A stretch of 64,000 bases of DNA, from positions 56,601,351 through 56,665,350 of the forward strand of contig CP141140.1 of NCBI GenBank assembly GCA_035235625.1, read 5' to 3'. This DNA comes from Saururus chinensis (Eukaryota > Streptophyta > Magnoliopsida > Piperales > Saururaceae). The notes below the pieces were generated by a model. It ran no database searches. It saw only the letters and a program-made list of their open reading frames with translations, and was not told where the DNA came from. Below, piece after piece: positions 48,547 through 60,700 of the stretch (its first letter is position 1; every line of letters begins with the position of its first letter). A program made the translations under genes and the position numbers.

Positions 48547-50968
48547 ATCATAGCTAGGAGCTTGTTCTATGAATTAGTAGGCCCCCCTCTTTGTCAAACC
48601 ATAATAAATACTACAACGCCCTGGCTTGCATGCAATTACAATGGGGGATTGACATCCTTTTGCTAATATATATTTTTCAATAGACAATATTTGAAAAGGT
48701 TACATTAGTATGACTCGATGCATGTAGCACGACATACATCATATGCATCACGTATCCTCATATCTTAATCCAACAACAAGAGTTACGTGAGGGGTAGGCA
48801 AATTTGAGTATACACCTGCCCCCTTGATTAACACATACTAGATCTAACGACAAGCGATGTGCCCGTTGCATGCATGGCCAGATGTGTCAGGTGCCCACTA
48901 AATTTTTTTATTTAAAGAGCTTCTTTTGAATTCATAAAATATTTATCAACAAAAAAGTCCTTCAAAATTAAAACTACTCTAAAAAAATCAAAATAATATA
49001 TACTAATATTTTAAAATAAAAGAAAAAATAATGACATAATATTTAGAATATAAAAAAAATGAACAATATGACCTCATGAAGTGAGAGATGAGAGTAATAT
49101 CTTGATCACTGAAAACTAATAGAAACATTAAAGACTTGTGTGAGAGAAGCTTGGTTTAAAGATTTAAGTCTATTGTGGCAAAATAAAAAAGTTTAGTTTC
49201 ACCTGAAGGTGTTATATATAAAATGCAGGAAAGAAAACGATGTTTAGTAGGAACCATTGGGTGTCAGTATGGAATATTTTTAAGTTAAAATGAAGCAACC
49301 TACGGTAAGTGACTTTTTTCTTGTCTTGCGACAGAGTTTTGGTCTTTAGGAAAAGCCATACATGGAAGGCTATAACATAGAATTAATATGATGACATAAA
49401 AAAAAATCTCACAGAAAGTTCTTTGGATCTTTAACATATAGGAGTAAATGAATTTTTTATATGATCCCATGCACTACTACATAACTGTGGCTATAAGGGT
49501 TTGCAACAATATAAGGCCTTGTCTTTTGGTAGGGCCTTAGGCAATAACCTAAATGAAATAATTTTAATGCCCCTACGGATAGTGAGCCCAGCACAAGAAA
49601 TACATGAGAACCCTTAATTTTTAAAATAAACGGTGTATAACCTAGTGCACGTTAACATTAGTGGTACTAACACTAACATGTGCTAATGTGTTTGCCGTCA
49701 TCTTTTAGATGAAGGGCTTTCATGTGCTCCTTATGCTAGACTTATTGTTAACGAGGAACAATACAAATGCTTTCCAGCCTAAACTGCCTAAAGTTCTAGC
49801 CGGCCCAACTTATTATCAAAAGTCGTGCCTCTTATATTTTTATACTTCAAAAATTAATGGTATTGATTACAGTTTTAAAAAATAAGCTTGTAAATAACAA
49901 TGTTTAGCTAAAATTTATTTTCGTCATCAGTAGCAATGACATCAAATGCCAGGCAAAAACAAAAATCTAATGGCCATTTAATGTAAAGAAAAAATGTTTA
50001 TAGCCTTTCAATTTAAGAAAATTTGTCTATAAACTTTTTAAAGAGAAGGGGTTAGGGTGATGTGCAAAATCATATCAGAGCTACTTGCAGCAGCATTAAA
50101 AGATAGGAGGATATACATAAGTTCTAGATTAAAATAGCAATGAAACAAGGAAATGTGAACTACAAATGGTTTATCTTAGGAAGAACTAACCTTCACTTGG
50201 ATAGGCAGTAAGATGGAATGGGAAAGATCAAAAGCATTGATAACAACTATGAGAGACGACAACAATAGCCTATTGCTAAGACATGGGTGTATGGGCCGAT
50301 GATATAGTAATACACATTTAAATAGGTATAAAACCTTTAATATATTTTAAAATTAATCAAATATAAGTATCACACTCCTCAAGGGCATACAAATACAGAG
50401 AAAAGATTTTAAGTGAAGTTACCCTTATTAGAAAAAATAACAATACACTAAAATTTAATACACAATGGAATATTAAATAAAATATTATTTAATTTAATTA
50501 GATCATTTTTGTGGGAGGCCATTTGACAATAGCATGTGTTTCTTTGAGGTGGGGACCCTACATGCTCAAAATGACCCCCACTTAAATTTTTTATAAAATA
50601 CTGTGTATTTTTAAACTGTGAGCTCCCGAACTAATAATTGTAATGTAAAAGGCCATTGATTAAACACGTGAGCAAATGGTCATCGGACCACATGGGTAGC
50701 ACTATTATAATCAATTCTATGCAAATGATATAGACTCCACTCCCATTTAGCCATGTATATTAATTTAGGTTCGGGATAGAGGCTATATGTAACATTGCAA
50801 CCTCAAGTCCTCACAATTTGGCATACTTGGTTGCGGTAACACTCGTATATCCACTCGATGCATCAAGTTCGCGTAAAAGTGATTTTTTCTACTTTTGGAT
50901 GGACACATTAAGTATCCATAGGTATCGATATATATTGACTATATCAAAATGAGGATACGTATCATAGG
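48547..50968. other. Intergenic stretch
   Basis: AT-rich, with no gene recognised on either strand. A loose match to 22260-22400 occurs at 49640-49760. Confidence 0.45.
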
Positions 50969-51765
50969 CATAGAGCTTTACTTAGCATCCATACCCGTGA
51001 TGGCCTGGTAGCACAGTGCAACCAGCAGTCTACTCTTACAAACTTCCCACTCATAGGTACAATGGGGAATAAATAATCAATAAACAAGGCCTTCTCTGGT
51101 GCAAAGGGGCTATACCATGTGCTATGTAAACACAGTCCGTCGATTACAATGGCAAGAAGTGGGTAGGGGTTGATCAACCAAGTCATTATGCTCAATCTCT
51201 TAGAGCTCTCTAGTTCGTCTTCACAACATACCCATCAGCTATGGCCGCTTTGCACTCTCCCTTTATATAGACTTAGCCTTGACTGGTCTGTATCATACTA
51301 GGAATACAAAAGCCCAACCCATACAAGAGTTCCTCCCTGTCCAACTCTCCCAGCCTAATCAGGGATGTCTCAACACAAATCAGAAAACTAACAAGGAGTC
51401 TGTCTTCGGTTAGAAGTCCAACACCCTGCTTCTAGAGTTTGTCCATATAGGGAAACATGCTGCCTTCGCTCCTACTTGCACTAAGAGTTTGGCTATGCTG
51501 CATGAGGGGATCCTAGCTATCTTAAGGAGTCTGCCCCTAAGGGGTTGTGGCACCTAGCTCGCCACCAAAAGTCCTGCCCGCGCAGGTACTCTTCCTTAGC
51601 CTGCTCCGCAAGGCAAGTACGTATCCAGAATCACTCCAACGCTGCTCCCAATATCCATCCGAGCCCCTACCTAGGTTGTCCGTCGCCCAGGCTGACTTGG
51701 CTGTTTGCTGCCAAGTCTAGGGGGCAGTAGCACCCTTCTTTATGGAAAAGGTTGAGGGGCTAACA
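50969..51765 (-). repeat. 3' LTR of the gypsy element
   Basis: It aligns with 55960-56743 along its length. Shared words include TAGAGCTTT near the start, TTCGTCTTCACAACAT, TGCACTCTCC and the final GCTAACA. A TATA-like stretch (TTTATATA, 51262-51269) is in promoter position for minus-strand transcription. The outer terminal TG has become CA. By eye the two LTRs differ at around a fifth of positions, so the insertion is old. Confidence 0.88.
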
Positions 51766-51839
51766 GGCCTCCCTCAACTATTCCACTTGACGCCCTCGTC
51801 GAAGTTAAGTACTCCACGACTTTGTCTTTAAACTACTAT

Positions 51840-54800
51840 AATGTGACATCTCGCTCCCAGCTGTTCTCCGACTCCGAAAGACCCTTCCACTTAACCAAAT
51901 AGAAGACCTTCTTATTCTTCTTGTTCATTTCTTCGACTTTCCTGTCCAGAATAACATCAACCTCTTTCTAAAAAGAAGTTCTGATAGTATGTGGTGATCT
52001 CTTCGAAGTGCCTCTGCTAAAATCTTCTAAGTCTTAGTGAAACGGTTTTAGGAAGCTAACATAAAAAACAGGGTGATGCTTCAACTGTTCAGGTAACTCG
52101 AGTTGGTATACTAGCTGACCAACTCGTCACTTCACCTCAAAGGGGCCATCATACTGCTGTATTAGCCCTTTGCGCACAACCTTACTTTGCAGCTTCTTCC
52201 AAAGTTGGGGAGTAAGCTTCAGCATCACTTTGTCCATAACCTGAGACTCAAGAGGTCTCCGATCTCTATCCGCATACTTCTTCATTCGCTTGACTGCCTT
52301 TGCCAAGCAGTCACGCGCCTCCTCCATTCTTTTAGTCCGCCCTCTAGGCAAGTGATAGGCAGCGGGACACCTACCTCCTATCTACTGCAAAGCCACATCT
52401 GTTGGTGTAAGGGATTGCTGGCCCATTGTCAACTCAAAGGGACTGCTACATGTGGGTGAACTCGTATGTAGGTTATAGCAAAGCTAGGTGAGCTCCAGCA
52501 AGTCGACCCAATTTTTCTGGTTTGCTGTGACAAAGTGTCGCAGATACTCCTCTAAGATGTCATTCACCCGCTATGTCTGTCTATCTGTGTCTGTTCATCT
52601 GTTTGAGGGTGATTGTTGGTCGAAAAGTTAAGCTAAATGCCTAACATCTCGAACAACTAAGTCCAAAATCTGCCAGTGAAGCGAGTGTCTCTATCGCTTA
52701 CAATGTCTGCTAGCAATCCCCAATACTTGACAACGTTCTGGAAGAAAAGGTCTGCGACAGTCTCAGCGCTGCAAATTTTCGGGGTTGCCTTCACCTTATG
52801 CGGCTTGTACTCCAACGCGAATTTAAACTCAGCCAAGTATTCCTACCAACGTGCTTTCTTAGGAGAAAGTTTTTTCTGCATAGTGAAGTAGCTTGTGGTT
52901 ATGTTATCTGTCCGAAAAATGAACTTCGCTCCCAGTAAGTAATGCCTCCATGTCCTAAGGCGGTGGACGACCGTTGTCATCTCCTACTCGTGGATTGAAT
53001 ATCTCTGTTTGATCTCGTTGAGCTTGTGGCTCTCATATACAACAGGGTGATTGGATTGGATCAACACTCCTCCAATCGCCCGATCAGAAGTGTCAATTTG
53101 CACCTCAAAAGGCGTATCAAACTTAGGAAGTTTGAGCACGCGCTCAAAGGATATCGCCTCTTTCAGCCTCTCAAACGTTGCTTGGCACGCCTCAGCCTAG
53201 CACCAAGGCATGTCTTTCTTCATAAGGTCAGTCAACACTACTACATTCTTTGAGTAGTTCTTGATGAATCTCCAGTAGTAGTTCGCGAGTCTTAAAAATA
53301 ATCTTAGCTCTGTTACCTTAGTTGGGATTGGCCACTCCACTATGGCCCTGACCTTCCGCCTATCCATCCTTAATCTCCCCTCCGCTATGCAGTGCCCAAG
53401 GAACTCGATCTCTATCTATGCAAAGCGGCACTTCTCGAGCTTCAGAAACAGCTTGTGCTCCCTTAGCCTTTCCAACACAATCCCAAGATGATCAACATGC
53501 TCATCTAGGGAAGTACTGTACACCACGATATCGTCAAGGTAGACGACCACAAATCGGTCCAGATAGGGTCTTGAAACATCATTCATCAATGTGCAAAAGG
53601 TGACTGGTGCATTCATCAAGCATGACCAGAAACTCGAACATCCCATAGCATGTCACCATCATTCTTTTCGCCTCATCGCCCATAGCAATGTGCACTTGCC
53701 AATAACCCGACCTGAGATCGAACTTGGTGAAATAAGAAGCTTTCACAAGCAGTTAAATAGGTCAGTCACTAGAGGGACTGAATACTTATTTTTTACGGTG
53801 ATCTAATTTAACGCTTAATAATCCACACATAAACGTAAGAAACCGTCCTGCTTCCGCTGAAAAAGGACTGGGGCTCCGAAGGGGGCCTTAGATGGTCTGA
53901 TAAAGCCTGCATTCAACAACTCGTCAAGCTATCTTCTGAGTTTAGCTAACTCTGGTGGAGCCATGCGATAGGGAGCTCAGGCTAGAGGGCAAACTCCTAA
54001 AATCAACTCAATAGCATGATCCACAGCACATCGTGGGGGAAGAGTTTGTAGCAACTCTGGTGGCATCATATCCGCAAACTCACTCAACAACTTCTACACC
54101 TCAAGAACAACCCTTGTTGTGTTCCCAACTTCCACCATCATGACCAAGTAGGTTTTATAGCCCCGCTAAAGGCCTTTCATCAATTGAAGGGCAAACACAA
54201 CCTACACCTCTGTCTCACCTTTATTTTCAGCAACAAAGCAAGAAATTCTCTTGTTGCCAATGAGAATGCCCCCTGAGGTGTGGCAACACAGACACCTTAG
54301 CCACCCTCATGAAGTCCAACTAAGGATCAACTCAAAGTCATCCAAGGAAACAATGGTGAAGTTAACTCTGCCCGTCCATTCACCAATTCGCACCTCATAT
54401 CATGGACAACTCCTAGGACATGGGCTGCCTTTAAGTTCACTGCTTTGATTCGAATTTAAGTCTTCTCCGTCTTCAAGCCCCATGCCTTCACACACTTCTC
54501 TGCTAGAAAATTATGGGAAGCGCCGGTGTTAACCAGCGCTCGCACCAGCTGTCTATCTAGAATGACCTCAACATATATCAACCCACCATGATCTGACTTC
54601 TCCTTTCGGATAGCACTTACAATCTGCATAGGGTTCATACGTGCAGTAACCTCCTCCTCCAAAGAAGAGTCATTCTCAGCAACAACAACGTTCAATTTCT
54701 CCCTCTTTGGGCACTCCTTGGCATGGTGAGGGCCTTAGCAAATGAAGCAAGCTACCCCCTGGTCAGCCTGCTCATTGTGCTTACCCTTGAATCCGTTCAT

Positions 54801-55640
54801 GCATGCTTCGTCATTCCACCTACGATCGCCCTTAGAGGAAGAATGCCCTTTATCTTGTTTCTACGTGGTTGGCTTTGACTTGTAGTCAGCCAACCTTTTA
54901 GCCGTAGTGATAACTGAAAGGAAGTCCCGAACATTCTACCTCCACAACTCGTTCTGCGCTCAACTCTGAAGACTAGTTAGGAAGTTGAATAACTTGTCAT
55001 CCTCTGTCATGTGCTTGATGTACAAGGAGGGATTAGAGTTGCTACACGTACTCCCTGACCGTCCCTATCTGCCTCAATTTCTTGAGAGTCTCGTGCAACC
55101 CACACCGTGTTCATGGGGAGGAACTGCTCCTTGAGTTTCTTCTTCATTATCACCCAAGTGTAGTTAGGGGGATGCCCAACAACAACGTCATCTTCCAACA
55201 TAATTCGCCACCAAAGCTTGGCATTTCCTGAAAAATATAAGCTCATCACCATGACCTTCTCTTCGTCTGGGGTATAGGTAATCGCAAAGAACTACTTAAT
55301 ATCCCAAACAAAGTTCTCAATATCCTTAGCACTCCGTGAGCGAGAGTAGGATTTTGGTTTAGGCACCTTCACTTTCTTCATGAACTGCACCAGCTTAAGT
55401 CTAAGTTCTACCTCCATCCCTGAAGGTGTCGAGTTCAAAACAGCCCGCTCAAGCAAAGTTATTTTGTCCGTCAACTCTTGAACCTTCCTTTCAGTTTTCA
55501 TCCTCAATTCCTACAATTTGTCCGTCAACTCTTAAACCTTCCCTTTAGTTTCCATCCTCAATTCCTGTAACTTGTCCTTCAAATAATCCATAGTGGTTGC
55601 CATGTCCGTAGCCAGAGAATTGAATCAGGCAGCACCTCCT
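51840..55640 (-). pseudogene. Chromovirus gag-pol, broken
   Basis: On the minus strand, in order: a coiled-coil-like N-terminus built on a 54-bp repeat (about 55580-55460); the retrotransposon gag domain (55507-55007; LYFSGNAKLWWR); a CCHC knuckle (about 54750-54700; CFIC, stop, GPHHAKEC); an aspartic protease (54695-54456) whose active site reads NTGAS instead of DTGAS; reverse transcriptase with YLDDIVVYS (about 53540); RNase H ending LAEFKFALEYKPHKVK; integrase with SDRD and HPQTDEQT; integrase C-terminus (52351-52127); and a chromodomain (about 51985-51850; FYLVKWKGLSESENSWE). Many stops occur. RNase H runs straight into mid-integrase near 52790, so the zinc-binding domain and first catalytic Asp are missing. 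Confidence 0.88.
55464..55580. repeat. 54-bp tandem repeat in gag
   Basis: Units beginning TTGTCCGTCAACTCTT lie at 55464 and 55518, with a partial unit at 55572. Each is 18 codons and encodes ELRMKTERKVQELTDK-like heptads, so it lengthens the coiled coil in frame. Confidence 0.8.
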
Positions 55641-55959
55641 GCAGAAGTGCCTTCTCCATACTCATCTGTATAGGAACTGATCTCAACCAAGGAGAGGAGT
55701 TGGTCGAATGTACCAATGTGATCCTGGACTGATCACAGAGAGGCCTAAACTTTGGTCAGCATCCCGAGAGCCGTCTTTAAAGCATTGTACTTCGCTTCCA
55801 TGTCCGTCAAATGCTGCAACATAGAACCCATCATGGTGGCAACTCTTCTGTCCGCAATTAGCAAAGAATCCCTAGTTCCTTACTTGCCAAATCCCTTTCA
55901 AACATCCTAAGTCCGTCTAGTTCATTCAAGATCCCGACAATGAAATCAACTGTCACAAG

Positions 55960-56743
55960 TGTAGAGCTTTGCCTAGCATTCACACCCGTAATGACCTAAC
56001 AACACTACGCAGCCAGCAACCTACTCTTGCGACCTTCCCACTTATATACGCAAGGGGGAATAAACAATCAGCAAGCAATGCCTTATTTAGTGCAAAAGGA
56101 TTCTTCCCTATGCTATATAAATTCAGTCTATCAATTACAATGGCAAGGAGGTCAATGTGTTCAACCTCTCAGAGTTCTCTAATTCGTCTTCACAACATGT
56201 CCATCAGCCATGGCCGCCTTGCACTCTCCCCTTATATAGACTAAGCCTTAGTTGGTTCATATTATACTAGGAATACAAAAGTCCAACCCATATAAGAGTC
56301 CCTCCCAGCCCAACTCTCCTAGCCCAATTAGGGGCGTCCCAACACAAATAAAAAAAATAGCAAAGAATCCGTCTTCAACTAGGAGTCCAACACCCTATTG
56401 CTTCTAGAGTTCGTCTATCCAAAGAAACCTGCTGCCTTCACTCCTACTTACGCTAGGAGCTTGGCTACGCTGCATGAGAGGATCCTAGCTGCCTTAGGAG
56501 TTCGCCCCTAAGGGATTGTAGTGCCTAACTCGCAACCAAGAATCTTACCCACGCAGGGACTCTTCTTCAGCCTGCTCTACAAAGCGAATACCCATCCGAA
56601 ACTGCTCCAACGCTACTCCCAATATTCATCCAAACCCAAAGGGCTACCTAGACTGTCCGTCGCCCAAGCTGACTTGGCTATCCACGGCTAAGTTTAGGGG
56701 TAGCCACCCCCTTCTCTATAAAAAAAAGTTAAAGGAGCTAACA
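55960..56743 (-). repeat. 5' LTR of the gypsy element
   Basis: Partner of 50969-51765. In plus orientation it begins TGTAGAGCTTTGCC and ends GAGCTAACA, giving the usual TG..CA termini. The TATA-like TTATATAG at about 56232 lies on the promoter side for minus-strand transcription of gag-pol. Confidence 0.88.
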
Positions 56744-57793
56744 ATTCAGTTGATGCTCACCATCTGTATCAATAAATTATGTGTATCAGCTTCAGCCCCA
56801 GCATCATATCAGCCACGAGTGATAAGGGTACACATCACAAGCTGAATGGCAGGTGTGAAAATCCCAAAGAAGCTTCCACAAAGATTCAAAATGTAACCAA
56901 CATAAAACATTAGACGATTTGTTGAATGTGTGGCATATGAATAAAACCAAATGGCAGTTGGAAATCAATGTGGCAGACCCGAAAAGTTCATGGCGTCAAT
57001 TAGAGCATGGACAAACCATTTCCAACAAGAAACAAAAAATCTAATGATACATTCCCCGAGGAAAAAGATTAAAATTACCATCATCATCATTTTATTTCAA
57101 ATATATGCTGGAATGAAGAGAAACTTTACAGAAAGGATAGTGATATTCCCACAACAAAAGTACCCACATAAACTTACACAAGAGTTTTGATTGGCTTTCA
57201 TAAGTGGGCTCCACAATAAAGTCACATGGGCTTACTCATCTTGACCAATCAAAAGTCATGTGTGAGTTTTTGTTGTGTACTTTTGATGTGAAAATATCAT
57301 TTTCCTTACAGAAAAAGTTAATTATCAACAAAAAAGCAAGTTATGTGATAAATCATCTTGAACAGCTGAAAAATAAGAGGAACTCCATGTTAGATAAATA
57401 TAATGGATACATATGAACGACATCATATCTTTGATTTACGATTCTATATTTACTTGTTAAAAATTATAAAACTGCACAACATAGAATTTATCATTTCAAG
57501 AGCATAATGTGAATTTATCATTGGACCTTGAGATAAGGTGAAAATCTTAATGTACATCTTTTCAACAGCTTGGATACAGCATTAGTCGTTTCAAGAGCCT
57601 AATGTGAAAATCTCTAAAGGAGGTACAACATTTATCATTTCGAGAGCATCAAATAGCCAAACATCATCAGTTTCTATTATTATTTGACTTAATGTCAATT
57701 TCCAACAGTGTAATACAGAATGGATATAAACAGATCCATTGAGATATGGTACAGCAAGAATTGGGACTGATGGTTGTGTGTGAGATCAACCAA
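56744..57793. other. 3' flank of the methyltransferase gene
   Basis: AT-rich sequence between the retrotransposon and the stop codon of the minus-strand methyltransferase gene. CCACAACAAAAGTACCCACA at about 57150 is partly inverted at about 57273 (TGTTGTGTACTTTTGATG), a weak inverted repeat around 57120-57300 that may be a small MITE. No gene was recognised. Confidence 0.45.
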
Positions 57794-60700
57794 TCACCCT
57801 AGCTTAGATGCAGCTATCATGATAAAAGAACCATTTCTTACACATTTGAAATCCACCAGACCACATGTTGTACAGAGATCTTGTAATTCGCCTTCAGATA
57901 AATAAAAGTGGTTGCTCGCCATTTGTGCAACAAACTGAAAAGAATGATTTCACAATGACAACTATTTCCAAAGCTTTTGATTAGATGAACATAATATTTT
58001 CATAAACTTAATCGCATAATAGACCTTCCACATGTGAGTTGATTTTATTTATAACAATACACTGAGTGACTAATACCATTTCATTGTCTGCCTTACATTT
58101 CCTTGCTTGATTTCTAATAACAAGCAGATCTTCACAAGAATGCATGAACTCACACTGGAAGCACGGGATTTTAAAGGTAAATTGGTGAAAGGCTGTGATC
58201 AGTTTGTGATCTAATGTTTCAGAAGAAGTCATAATACTGAAAGGGGCTTTATTATGATTTAAAACACAGTTAAAGCTTCTAGGTCTGTCTTAACTGCCAC
58301 CCCAACCTTCCAACAGAAAAAGAAATCCATCCTACTTATGGAAACTGGTCCAGGCTCCTTTGTACGTTGACAGGAAACAGACAATTTTATTATCAACAAA
58401 CTAAAGCTTAAGCTCTTTACCAGATTTGCACCTCACAGAAGATAGATTTTTAAGATCTTACATGCAATCTAAAAACTGTTTTAAATTTTGTCATTTTATT
58501 ATTTATGTAATTTCATGCTTCCAAAGTCATCAAATGTCACAATTTTTTTAAAAGGTGCGTCTCCCTTCTTTCCTGCTTAAACCTATATTTAAATTTTTCC
58601 TAGCAGAAAAATGGATACATGTCAGGGCTCCAAATTAGGTTCATGTATTGTATGGACTCTGATTTTAGGTATAAGCCATCTTCATAAGATATATACAGAA
58701 ATTTAGCCAATTGATAAGTACTGCATAAGTCAAAATGCTCAGAGTATATACCTGCCGCCCAAGCCTCAAAGCTGGAATAGCAGTGAAAAAGCCATCAAGA
58801 ACAAAAGTTGTGGCAACAAACAACCCTCCAGGTTTTAGAATCCGACAAATTTCTGCTACCTAGAGAAATACAACAATAAAATCATATAGGGATCAATGTT
58901 AACATTCAAATATATTTTATTTTTCCATTAGGCATCTAACTCAGAGTGCAGATATAGGGCACTGCAGCGCCCAGCACCCGCTAACCGCTGGATTGAAATT
59001 CAACAGCTAGCATTTAAGTGAACACACGTGTGAAATGACAGCCTCTGGATTTCAATCCAACGGCAGGCAGGCATGGGCACTGACAGCACCCAACACTTTC
59101 TATCAAAACTCTTGAACTCATTCCAAGGAGAAAAAGTCACATTCTATGATATGCAGAAAGAACGTGTCATGTATCACAGATACTAAAAGTCACGTTCAAA
59201 TAAATACATATCCTGGTTCGAACAAAAGGGTTCACGGAGCGTTCCTGTGGGGAAGATGGTAATTTGGAGTACATAGTAGAAATCATTACTAAAAGAGGTG
59301 AGGATAAAGTGACAAATAAGGGAAAGTTTGGAAGGAAATTTTAGCAAGCAATTTCTGTGTTTGCTGAAAAGAAGAAAGAGGGGCAGGGATCGGTTGGATA
59401 GGAGACAAATGGGAGAACTGATCAGTTAATCATTCAATAATGCCAACTGGGGGCACCGGTCCTTACATATAGTCTTGGCTTGGCCTCAAGTGGGCCATGA
59501 CAACAAATTAATGAGAACTCATGAAAATCATCCATCTAAGCATCTAACAAGCCACTAGTTAAATAACAAACAAACAATGCCCACCGTTAATGTAGTGAAG
59601 AACTAAACCAACTAATAAACTAAGCAAATAGCACTAATTAGTTGGCCGTCCAGCCCAAAAGAGAGGGGCTGGACCAGGAGAGAGGGGAACTATGGCCAAC
59701 AGGTTGAATCATAACATATTCAGATTCTTAGATCTATATGTTCCACTGAATATAACTTAAAGAGCACATTATCACATCAAAATAACATACAGCAGTAGAT
59801 GGTGAAGGCCAACAGTGCAAAGCTGCTCCAGCGTGCACTGCATCAATGGAGTTTGAAACAAATGGAAGTCTGGAAATATCAGCTCTGACTAATATTAAGT
59901 TACTGGGGAAAAAACATCAGTAGGTAAGAATTTAATAGACAGTTAACCATAACAAAAGTGGTAAAACTTGAAATGTTAATGTCAAGAGATGACATAATAC
60001 TCTTTTGAGAGTGCATCTTGCTCAATGAATGCATAGCACTGCCGCAGCATATTCTCAGAAAAGTCCATGGCAACAACAAGAGAATAAAGTCCACTCTGGG
60101 CAAACAAACGTGAAAATAGGCCACTCCCACAACTTGCATCCACAATGGTACCACCCATAGTCGGTTCTAGAAAAGTTTTAGCCATCTCAAACTGCAGACA
60201 GGTCATGCATACACCAAGAAATCTTAGTTCTATGTAAAATAAGTTTTTCTCATTCTCCCAACGTAAGAACATGAGAACAAAACCAAAAAAAAAAAAGTAT
60301 CAAACTCATTATCAGAATTTGTAATGAATGTATAGATGAATTTCTTAGATTTGAAAACGAAAATTTTTAAAGCTTCACATGCACTGAGTACGATAGAGGA
60401 CACAAAAATTGATCGTAAATTGATAGAACATATATGAGATGCAATGAGTCACATGTACAATCTTAAAGGTGACTTGCACAGCAATGAAATTCAATAAGTT
60501 GAAAAATGCAACGCTATGCAATTTAAGTTTAAGATAAATCATGTGGACAATTGAACAACATAGCTAAACAATAAAAAATTGGAAAACATTGGAACTAGTT
60601 AAATATTATGGCACTTGCTTTTTTTTTGTACAAAACCAAAATAGTTGGAAGCAGAACTAGAAAATCAGCCTATTCACATAATCAAGGTTTGCAATCTCGT

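Larger units (their letters stand above)
50969..56743 (-). mobile_element. Ty3/gypsy chromovirus LTR retrotransposon, dead
   Basis: Two same-orientation LTRs (50969-51765 and 55960-56743) bracket a degenerate gag-pol on the minus strand. A purine-rich tract (GAGGGAGGCC, minus strand) abuts the 3' LTR at about 51766-51775. No standard Met-tRNA primer site was recognised inside the 5' LTR, and no matching 5-bp target duplication was found. A C-terminal chromodomain places it in the chromovirus lineage, whose chromodomains steer integration toward particular chromatin. Confidence 0.9.

Noticed and set aside
50960..56750. Target-site duplication for the chromovirus
   Set aside because: The flanking 5-mers (ATAGG and ATTCA) do not match, and the left terminal dinucleotide is mutated, so none is claimed.
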